Assembly (NCBI GenBank): GCA_902766985.1
Contig: CACXFP010000192.1
Span: forward strand, 1-10,540
Direction: 5' to 3'
DNA from: an uncultured Bacteroidia bacterium
Lineage (GTDB): Bacteria > Bacteroidota > Bacteroidia > Bacteroidales > UBA932
DNA: 10,540 nt
The first letter of the stretch is position 1; each line of letters begins with the position of its first letter. The notes beneath the pieces are model-generated. The model was not told the origin of the DNA, searched no databases, and saw nothing but the letters and a program-made list of their open reading frames with translations. Position numbers and translations under genes: made by a program. Positions 5,402 through 10,540 of this stretch are shown here, piece after piece.

Positions 5402-7210
5402 ATGGACCAGTTTGCCGGAAGGATAGAGTCCCTTCGCAGCATCATGCGCTCGAGGGGATGGGATGCTGTCATAATTTCGGGGTCCGATCCCCATTCAAGC
5501 GAATATGTCTCACCGCGATGGCGTCAGGTGGAATGGCTGTCCGGCTTCACGGGTGAGGGCGACATCGTTGTTACCGATGACCACGCCGGCCTGTGGACGG
5601 ACACCAGATATTTCATCCAGGCAGACCGGCAGCTTGCCGGCACCGGGATCGAACTACACAAGACCTGCGTCCCGGACCAGGTCCTTATCCCGCAATGGCT
5701 GTCCTCCCGTTTCCCTTCCTCTGAAGAGGGACCCACGGTAGCGATTGACGGACTCTGCGAGAAAATGTCTTTCGTTGACAGCCTTGACAGGAAGTTCAAC
5801 GTCGTCGACGTCCCGAACCTTCCGGACCTCGTCTGGGAGGACCGTCCTGCCGCGCCGCAGTCTCCCATCATAACCCTTGGAGAGGAACAGGTGGGATGGT
5901 CCCGCGAACATAAGATATCCTGGCTGCGAAAGAAACTGATGCAGAGCGGCTGCGACGCCATATTCCTGACAGCCCTCGACGAGATTGCCTGGCTCTTGAA
6001 CGTAAGGGGGGCTGATGTGGAATACAATCCCGTAGTACTTTCCTACCTCCTGGTCACAATGGACGATGTGGACTGGTATGTACGTAAATTTCCTCCCAGC
6101 AGGGATCCGGAAACGCAGGACAGTTTCTACGAGCTGAAAGCGGACGGCGTGGCGGTGAAGGACTATGATGACGTAGGCCTCGACCTTGCCGCCCTTGCGG
6201 ACGACGACTCCGTAGGAAGGCTCTGGATCGATCCGTCCACCCTTAATTATAACCTTTACAAGGTTCTGGAATCGGTATCCGCCGACCTTGAACTTGTCAG
6301 GGGGCGTTCCCCCATAGCCCTCAGGAAGGCGGTAAAGAACGAAGTGGAGATCGCCGGCATGAAGGAAGCCCACGTGGAAGACGGTGCCGTGATGGAAAGG
6401 TTCCTATGGTGGCTTGAGAGGCAACTTTCCCTAGACAGTGGAATCACCGAGTACGATGCAGCCCGGAAGCTCTCATCCCTCCGGGCCGAGGTCGAAGGAT
6501 ATAGGGGAGACAGTTTCCAGACGATATCCGCCTACGGTCCCAATGCCGCCCTTCCACATTATGTTACACCAGTTTCCGGGTCTGCCCTCCTTGAGCCCAG
6601 AGGGCTTTATCTGGTCGATTCAGGCGGCCAGTATGTCTTCGGGACGACGGACATAACCAGAACGGTTCCGCTCGGTCCCTGCACCGACCTCGAAAAAGAA
6701 GACTATACCCTTGTCCTCAAAGGCCATATAGACCTCGCGATGGCTGTATTCCCGAAAGGGACGGCCGGCTGCCATCTGGACGTCCTTGCGAGGGAACCTC
6801 TCTGGCATTCCAAACGCAATTTCGGCCACGGAACGGGTCATGGGGTGGGATTCTACCTCAACGTCCACGAGGGGCCCCAGGACATACGCCCAAGTTTCAA
6901 CCGCCAGCCCCTTCTGCCCGGAATGATTACCTCGGACGAGCCCGGCATCTACAGGGAGGGCCGTTTCGGCGTCCGCCACGAGAACCTCATCCTCACCGTC
7001 AGCGCCGGGGAGAACGACTTCGGGTCCTGGCTCCGGTTCGAGCCGCTTACCCTCTGTCATTTCGACACATCGGCCATCGTCCCAGGGCTGCTCAGCCAGG
7101 AGGAGAAGGATTGGCTCAACTCATATAACAAGCGGGTATTCGACACCCTCTCGCCCCTTCTTGGAAAAGAAATATCGGCCTGGCTCCAGGAGAAGACCAG
7201 ACCGATATAG
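5402..7210 (+). CDS. Aminopeptidase P (Xaa-Pro aminopeptidase), M24B, three-domain form
   Basis: 602 residues, matching the long form typified by human cytosolic XPNPEP1 rather than the ~440-residue E. coli PepP. Two creatinase-N-type domains (about 1-155 and 160-310) precede the pita-bread catalytic domain (about 315-540) and a C-terminal M24_C extension (about 543-602). All five dinuclear metal ligands are visible: Asp406 (LVDSGG), Asp417 (TTDITR), His480 (GHGTGHG), Glu513 (SDEPGIY) and Glu527 (RHENL). His476 and His489 match the conserved substrate and proton-shuttle histidines. It removes an N-terminal residue when proline is second. There is no signal peptide, so it is cytoplasmic, fitting the final steps of peptide catabolism. 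It is the last gene of the operon and converges on trpB. Confidence 0.92.
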   Translation: MDQFAGRIESLRSIMRSRGWDAVIISGSDPHSSEYVSPRWRQVEWLSGFTGEGDIVVTDDHAGLWTDTRYFIQADRQLAGTGIELHKTCVPDQVLIPQWLSSRFPSSEEGPTVAIDGLCEKMSFVDSLDRKFNVVDVPNLPDLVWEDRPAAPQSPIITLGEEQVGWSREHKISWLRKKLMQSGCDAIFLTALDEIAWLLNVRGADVEYNPVVLSYLLVTMDDVDWYVRKFPPSRDPETQDSFYELKADGVAVKDYDDVGLDLAALADDDSVGRLWIDPSTLNYNLYKVLESVSADLELVRGRSPIALRKAVKNEVEIAGMKEAHVEDGAVMERFLWWLERQLSLDSGITEYDAARKLSSLRAEVEGYRGDSFQTISAYGPNAALPHYVTPVSGSALLEPRGLYLVDSGGQYVFGTTDITRTVPLGPCTDLEKEDYTLVLKGHIDLAMAVFPKGTAGCHLDVLAREPLWHSKRNFGHGTGHGVGFYLNVHEGPQDIRPSFNRQPLLPGMITSDEPGIYREGRFGVRHENLILTVSAGENDFGSWLRFEPLTLCHFDTSAIVPGLLSQEEKDWLNSYNKRVFDTLSPLLGKEISAWLQEKTRPI

Positions 7211-7242
7211 GAGATTCTTCGCTTTGCTCAGAATGACATCGG
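7202..7242. repeat. Imperfect palindrome between app and trpB, resembling a dispersed intergenic repeat
   Basis: CCGAT (7202-7206) pairs with ATCGG (7238-7242). Inside, ATTCT (7214-7218) pairs with AGAAT (7230-7234), with a GC/GC pair around a TTT apex (7221-7222 with 7226-7227). The core GATTCTTCGCTTTGCTCAG and the following AATGAC resemble a short palindromic repeat I remember from intergenic regions of many unrelated bacteria; translated, it gives the recurrent spurious peptide FFALLRMT. It fills nearly the whole 33-bp gap and overlaps the app stop. No U tract on either side. It may act as a bidirectional 3' end. Confidence 0.5.
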
Positions 7243-7243
7243 A

Positions 7244-8629
7244 TCATTCGTTCCCGACCTTGGGGAGCAGTGCGAGACCGCGGGCGATGTCTTCGTCCGT
7301 AGGAATCGTGTCCGTCATTGTGCCGTTGTTGTACTGCTCATACGCCACCAGGTCGAAGTAGCCGGTGCCGGTGAGGTTGAAAGCGATGACCTTCTCTTCC
7401 CCGGTCTCCTTGCACTTGAGAGCTTCGTCGATGGCGACTCGGATTGCGTGGCTGGATTCGGGAGCGGGAAGGATGCCTTCGCTGCGCGCGAACATTTCGG
7501 CGGCCTCGAATACGGAAGTCTGCTCGACGGCGCGCACCGAGAAGACCTTGTCGGCATAGAGCTGGGCCAGGATGGGGCTGATTCCATGGAAACGGAGACC
7601 TCCGGCATGGTTGGCCGACGGGATGAACTGGCTGCCGAGGGTGTACATCTTGGCAAGGGGGCAGATCATGCCGGTGTCGCAGAAGTCGTATGCGAACTTG
7701 CCCCTTGTGAAGCTGGGACATGACGCAGGTTCGACTCCGATGATCTCATAGTTGTTCTCTCCGCGAAGGATTTCCCCGATAAACGGGCTCGCGAAACCTC
7801 CGAGGTTCGACCCGCCTCCGGCGCATCCGATGAGGATGTCCGGCTTGACTCCTAGTTTCTCAAAGGCTGCCTTGGTCTCAAGACCTATGATCGACTGGTG
7901 CAGGAGGACCTGGTTGAGGACGGAGCCAAGCACATAGCGGTAGCCGGGAGTGGTGACTGCCGCCTCCACCGCTTCGGAAATGGCGCAGCCAAGGGAGCCC
8001 GTGGTGCCCGGATGTTCGGCGAGGATCTTCTTGCCCACCTGGGTGGTGTTGCTCGGGGAAGGGGTGACGTTGGCGCCATAGGTGCGCATGACCTCGCGCC
8101 GGAAGGGCTTCTGCTCATAGGAAACCTTCACCATATAGACCTTGCAGTCAAGGTCGTAGTAGGCGCATGCCATGCTGAGGGCGGTACCCCACTGGCCGGC
8201 TCCTGTCTCCGTAGTTACGCCTTTGAGTCCCTGGGCCTTGGCATAGTATGCCTGGGCAATCGCAGAATTGAGCTTGTGGGAACCGGAAGTGTTGTTCCCT
8301 TCGAATTTGTAATAGATCTTGGCCGGCGTACCGAGGACTTTCTCAAGGAAGTATGCCCTAACAAGTGGTGAAGGACGGTACATCTTGTAGAAATCCACCA
8401 CGCTTTCAGGGATGTCGAAAAACCTGGTATCGTTGTCGAGTTCCTGTTTGTTCAGTTCTTCGCAGAATATCGGGTTCATTTCTTCCAGGGTCAGGGCATG
8501 TCCGTCGGCAGGGCTGATAAGCGGTGCGGGCTTGTTTTTCATGTCGGCCCTGACGTTATACCACTGACGGGGAATCTCGTTCTCGTCCAGATAAGTCTTG
8601 TAGGGGATCGATTTGTCATTCCGTGCCAT
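7244..8629 (-). CDS. trpB: Tryptophan synthase beta chain, TrpB2-type (TrpB-like PLP enzyme)
   Basis: 461 residues, longer than classical TrpB (~400) and matching the TrpB2/TrpB-like group. It is a PLP-dependent enzyme (fold type II) expected to condense indole with serine (or a phosphorylated or related derivative) to tryptophan. The Schiff-base lysine is Lys119 in SGSHKLNSA. ETGAGQWG (141-148) carries the catalytic Glu141 and the Trp that typifies TrpB2 where TrpB1 has His. CAGGGSN (269-275) is the PLP-phosphate loop, and SEGILPAPESSHA (383-395) is the C-terminal active-site segment. The long N-terminal extension (1-80) is also typical of this group. No trpA or other trp gene is visible nearby. 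Regulation by a Trp-codon leader attenuator directly upstream supports a role in tryptophan supply, either as the main beta chain or as an indole-salvage enzyme. Confidence 0.92.
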   Translation of the reverse strand: MARNDKSIPYKTYLDENEIPRQWYNVRADMKNKPAPLISPADGHALTLEEMNPIFCEELNKQELDNDTRFFDIPESVVDFYKMYRPSPLVRAYFLEKVLGTPAKIYYKFEGNNTSGSHKLNSAIAQAYYAKAQGLKGVTTETGAGQWGTALSMACAYYDLDCKVYMVKVSYEQKPFRREVMRTYGANVTPSPSNTTQVGKKILAEHPGTTGSLGCAISEAVEAAVTTPGYRYVLGSVLNQVLLHQSIIGLETKAAFEKLGVKPDILIGCAGGGSNLGGFASPFIGEILRGENNYEIIGVEPASCPSFTRGKFAYDFCDTGMICPLAKMYTLGSQFIPSANHAGGLRFHGISPILAQLYADKVFSVRAVEQTSVFEAAEMFARSEGILPAPESSHAIRVAIDEALKCKETGEEKVIAFNLTGTGYFDLVAYEQYNNGTMTDTIPTDEDIARGLALLPKVGNE

Positions 8630-8675
8630 AATTGTTAAGTGTTTGATGGTTTATAAATAAAGGTTGATGATTGTC

Positions 8676-8714
8676 AAAAAAAATCCGGGCCCCGTCGCAG
8701 TGCGGCAGGGCCCG
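8676..8714 (-). terminator. Intrinsic terminator of the trp attenuator
   Basis: On the minus strand CGGGCCC (8714-8708) pairs perfectly with GGGCCCG (8692-8686). Past one C-A mismatch the stem continues with five more pairs (8706-8702 with 8698-8694) around an AGT-type triloop. Two bases later there is an eight-U run (8683-8676). It is the strongest terminator in the window. It ends 47 bp before the trpB start and has no matching U run on the plus strand, so it acts on transcripts heading into trpB. Confidence 0.9.
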
Positions 8715-8755
8715 AAGTATCTGTTATCCTTACACGGCGCTTACCTCTTACGACT

Positions 8756-8806
8756 CTAGGAGTGTAACAGGCGCCACCAGAAGAATATGCTGCTCATATT
8801 TCTCAT
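8756..8806 (-). CDS. trpL: trp leader peptide, 16 residues with tandem Trp
   Basis: The ATG at 8806 encodes MRNMSSIFFWWRLLHS and stops at TAG (8758-8756). The tandem Trp codons TGG TGG occupy 8779-8774, as in classical trp leader peptides. An in-frame ATG at 8797 (residue 4) is an alternative start and would leave a longer 5' UTR; the Trp codons are retained either way. AAAAGA just upstream is the only purine-rich stretch. The peptide is a ribosome-position sensor and needs no function of its own. Confidence 0.85.
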   Translation of the reverse strand: MRNMSSIFFWWRLLHS

Positions 8807-8813
8807 TCTTTTG

Positions 8814-8855
8814 CAATACTAAGCAAAAAAACATTCACTTCCAAGGATTTTCAAA
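8814..8855 (-). promoter_or_regulatory. Candidate promoter(s) of the trp leader transcript
   Basis: Two overlapping readings fit the Bacteroidota consensus (TTTG, 19-21 bp, TAnnTTTG) imperfectly. One is TTTG (8855-8852), 20 bp, TTTTTTTG (8831-8824). The other is CTTG (8845-8842), 20 bp, TAGTATTG (8821-8814). The first gives a UTR of about 12 bases before the 8806 ATG; the second would make that ATG nearly leaderless and favour the ATG at 8797. I cannot choose between them. Confidence 0.4.
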
Positions 8856-8859
8856 AAAA

Positions 8860-10014
8860 TTATTCATACCCCTGGGGGAAAGCCTTCAGGGCGGACATCA
8901 GGGCGCTGTTGAAAATTCCCTTTTCCCTTTCATCGATGAAATCGACGGCTATGGGAATCATGAACATCCTTTTCTGGAGCCACTCCGGCATTTTCTTGTA
9001 GTCAAGGAGCCTCTGGCTGTCCTTTTCGGTGGTCACCACCACCGCGGTGGGATTCTCCCTGGCCGCAGCAGCTATTTTCCGGATGTCCATGGAGTTGTAC
9101 TTATGATGGTCCGCGAAGGAGAATCTCTTCACTATCTTGTATTTGTCGCTCAGGAATCTCCTCATCGGAGTATCCTTCGCAATCCCGGAGAACAGGATGA
9201 GTTTCTGGGAATAGATGTATCGGGAATCGCCGCACTCATACACCGGCTTCAGCTCCTGGTAGCGGATGGCGGTGAACAGGATGGTCTGGCGCTTGCCCCG
9301 GCGGTTCTCCCCGGTGCAGGTTTCCAGGCTGAAATTCTTTATCCCCAAGGACTTGGCCAGTCCGGCCTTTTCCCAGTCCTCGAGATAAGCCGGGCACTTT
9401 GTGACTATGATGACATCGGCGACCTCTATCCTTTCAGGGAGATCCCTCAGATGGCCCAGCGGAAGAAGGCGGTCCTTGTAGACGGGACGGTTGTAATCCA
9501 CCAGGACGATATTGTAGTAGGAGCGCAGGGCCCGGTACTGGAAGGCATCGTCAAGCAGGATCAGGTCGGAAGGAGGGAGAGCCTTGTCCCTGCAGGCCTT
9601 TCCCCGGCGTGATGTGGTGAGTTTGTCGGGATGGAGGAGGAAGTCGCAACCTTCGATCCTGTTGCGGTCCACGGCTACGGTGGCGACCGGGAAATTCTTC
9701 TTGATCTGGAGGGGCTCATCCCCGAAGAACCTGGCGCTTCCGTCCAAGGTAACCTGCTGGAAACCGCGGCTCTTGCGTTTATGTCCCCTGGAAAGTACGG
9801 CAATGTTCTTGTATGCCCAGTCGTTGCTCTCGAGCAGGGTTTTGAGGACCATCTCGGTGTGTGGGGTCTTTCCGGTTCCGCCTACCGTTATATTGCCGAT
9901 GCATATTGTCGGGACGTCGCAGGGATGTGTCTTGTAGATGATACCCTTGTTGTAGAGCCAATGCCTGGTTTTCAGGGTCAGATAGTATGGGAACAGAATC
10001 AGTTTGTCAAGCAT
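8860..10014 (-). CDS. lpxK: Tetraacyldisaccharide 4'-kinase (lipid A biosynthesis)
   Basis: 384 residues. LpxK phosphorylates the 4' position of the lipid A disaccharide precursor at the cytoplasmic face of the inner membrane, which implies a Gram-negative cell with LPS or LOS. Motifs: a hydrophobic/basic N-terminal helix (1-24) for membrane association, the Walker A variant GNITVGGTGKTP (40-51), SRGHKRKSRG (75-84), GDEP (98-101; its Asp is the family's catalytic acid), LLDDAFQYR (153-161), LPLGHLRDL (184-192), ADHHKY (301-306), whose His is the other dyad residue in the characterised enzyme, and TTEKD (328-332). The DDAFQYR motif carries Tyr where His is usual. A basic stretch at about 130-148 looks like a short insertion compared with the Bacteroides form I remember. 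It lies 21 bp downstream of dus on the same strand. Confidence 0.92.
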   Translation of the reverse strand: MLDKLILFPYYLTLKTRHWLYNKGIIYKTHPCDVPTICIGNITVGGTGKTPHTEMVLKTLLESNDWAYKNIAVLSRGHKRKSRGFQQVTLDGSARFFGDEPLQIKKNFPVATVAVDRNRIEGCDFLLHPDKLTTSRRGKACRDKALPPSDLILLDDAFQYRALRSYYNIVLVDYNRPVYKDRLLPLGHLRDLPERIEVADVIIVTKCPAYLEDWEKAGLAKSLGIKNFSLETCTGENRRGKRQTILFTAIRYQELKPVYECGDSRYIYSQKLILFSGIAKDTPMRRFLSDKYKIVKRFSFADHHKYNSMDIRKIAAAARENPTAVVVTTEKDSQRLLDYKKMPEWLQKRMFMIPIAVDFIDEREKGIFNSALMSALKAFPQGYE

Positions 10015-10020
10015 AGGTCA

Positions 10021-10028
10021 CAAATATA
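10021..10028 (-). promoter_or_regulatory. Candidate -7 promoter element before lpxK
   Basis: TATATTTG on the minus strand is an exact TAnnTTTG match in the 21-bp gap between dus and lpxK, ending six bases before the lpxK ATG. No TTTG is found 19-21 bp upstream (inside the dus 3' end), and the resulting 5' UTR would be almost nil, so this is tentative. Confidence 0.25.
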
Positions 10029-10035
10029 CAAAAAA

Positions 10036-10540
10036 TTACAACCCATAGACACTGCTTTGTTCCGAAAGGGGTGTTTCTCCCCATCTTTCCGCAATCGAAT
10101 CCAGGATTCCGGATACGCGGTCCGGGTCTTTTTCCGTCACGAGGGCGATCCTGGTCTCCTTGAAGTCCGGCAGGCCTTTGAAATAACAGGAGAGGTGCCG
10201 GCGCATTTCGAGCACTCCGGTGACCTCCCCCTTGAGAGCCAGAGACAGTCCCAGATGCCTTTTTGCGAGGGCGACCCTTTCCCTCACCCCCATCGGAGGG
10301 AGGAACTCCCCGGTGGAAAGGAAATGCTTGATTTCCCGGAATATCCACGGATGTCCAAAAGAGGCGCGCCCTACCATTATGCCGTCCACACCGTAGCGTT
10401 CGAATGCTTCCAGGGCCTTTTGCGGAGAATTGATGTCCCCGTTGCCGATCACCGGGATCCTCATCCTCGGGTTTTCCTTCACCTTGCCGATAAGGGTCCA
10501 GTCGGCCTCTCCCTTGTACATCTGGCACCTTGTCCTTCCG
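10036..10540 (-). CDS. dusB: tRNA-dihydrouridine synthase, DusB/NifR3-like, C-terminal part (5' end outside window)
   Basis: About 167 C-terminal residues are visible; the frame stays open to the window edge, so the ATG at 10521 is internal. The first visible residues, GRTRCQMYKGEADW, form the conserved block HGRTR-x-Q-x-Y-x-G-x-ADW of Dus enzymes. It is followed by IPVIGNGDI (FMN phosphate-binding strand) and GVDGIMVGRASFGHPWIF (FMN-binding end of the TIM barrel, DusB-type). The remaining ~95 residues are the helical tRNA-binding domain. The enzyme reduces specific uridines in tRNA with FMN and NAD(P)H. The catalytic cysteine lies in the missing N-terminal part. It is probably cotranscribed with lpxK (21-bp gap). 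Confidence 0.9.
   Translation of the reverse strand, partial: GRTRCQMYKGEADWTLIGKVKENPRMRIPVIGNGDINSPQKALEAFERYGVDGIMVGRASFGHPWIFREIKHFLSTGEFLPPMGVRERVALAKRHLGLSLALKGEVTGVLEMRRHLSCYFKGLPDFKETRIALVTEKDPDRVSGILDSIAERWGETPLSEQSSVYGL

Larger units (their letters stand above)
8676..8806 (-). promoter_or_regulatory. Tryptophan attenuator (leader RNA with Trp-codon peptide and terminator)
   Basis: Order on the minus strand: leader peptide gene (8806-8756), paired segments, terminator (8714-8676), trpB. Segment 1 covers the Trp codons onward: GGCGC (8775-8771) can pair with GCGCC (8740-8736), and CTGTTA (8770-8765) with TAACAG (8726-8721), with CAC (8764-8762) against GTG (8735-8733). Segment 2, GCGCCGTGTAAG (8740-8729), can instead pair, with two bulges, with CTTCGGGC (8717-8710), which takes the 5' arm of the terminator. 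The expected logic is that a ribosome stalled on TGG TGG hides segment 1, segment 2 pairs with the terminator arm and trpB is read; when charged tRNA-Trp is plentiful the terminator forms. This fits the Bacteroid-trp RNA class. The pairings were worked out by eye. Confidence 0.85.

Noticed and set aside
5654..6373. 239-codon minus-strand frame opposite the aminopeptidase gene
   Set aside because: Antisense shadow of the N-terminal half of aminopeptidase P, which has full-length family support and all metal ligands.
8630..8675. A separate trpB promoter downstream of the attenuator terminator
   Set aside because: The AT-rich 46 bp contains no TAnnTTTG match and no TTTG at suitable spacing, so trpB seems to depend on leader read-through.
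8853..8878. T7 run after lpxK with a CCC/GGG palindrome as a terminator
   Set aside because: The stem is only three to four bp, and the run is just past the stop. It is too weak to call; the trp terminator downstream is far stronger.
8671..9612. 313-codon open frame on the plus strand opposite lpxK and part of the trp leader
   Set aside because: It is antisense to a well-supported lpxK, its start lies in the attenuator, and the translation shows no recognisable domain. GC-rich coding DNA produces such antisense frames.

Overview
The window looks like chromosomal DNA from a fairly GC-rich member of the Bacteroidota, most likely a Bacteroidales species. Evidence: the gene content (DUF3109, a DUF2007-type protein, LpxK, the phylum's characteristic PfkA form), several intergenic octamers matching the Bacteroidota -7 promoter element TAnnTTTG, and few Shine-Dalgarno sites. 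The genus cannot be fixed from this sequence. All genes look like core or housekeeping genes. I see no integrase, transposase, phage structural gene, CRISPR array or tRNA.

Layout. (1) 1-1118: the 3' part of a DUF3109 cysteine-cluster gene (+) converges on, and overlaps by 12 bp, a minus-strand pair made of a two-TM protein of unknown function and a DUF2007-like protein. (2) 1119-1211: a divergent promoter region. (3) 1212-3229 (+): a membrane-anchored coiled-coil protein translationally coupled to hemW (GTGA overlap). (4) 3266-4252 (-): pfkA, convergent with hemW; each of the two stop codons sits in the loop of its own perfect hairpin. (5) 4379-7210 (+): a tight four-gene operon of a YtxH protein, a holin-III/YqjE-like membrane protein, a 78-residue unknown and a three-domain aminopeptidase P. 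(6) 7244-10540 (-): a stand-alone TrpB2-type tryptophan synthase beta chain, lpxK, and the 3' part of a DusB-type tRNA dihydrouridine synthase.

The most informative element is the 230-bp gap between lpxK and trpB. On the minus strand it encodes a 16-residue leader peptide, MRNMSSIFFWWRLLHS, with tandem Trp codons. Segments with alternative pairings follow, then a GC-rich hairpin with an eight-U tail 47 bp before the trpB start. This is the architecture of a tryptophan attenuator and fits the 'Bacteroid-trp' leader RNA class known from this phylum. Here it controls a lone TrpB2 gene with no trpA or other trp gene in view, which is regulatory evidence that this TrpB2 works in tryptophan supply.

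A second pattern is that all three convergent gene junctions carry an inverted repeat over the stop codons. One of these (app/trpB) resembles a dispersed palindromic repeat found in many bacterial genomes.
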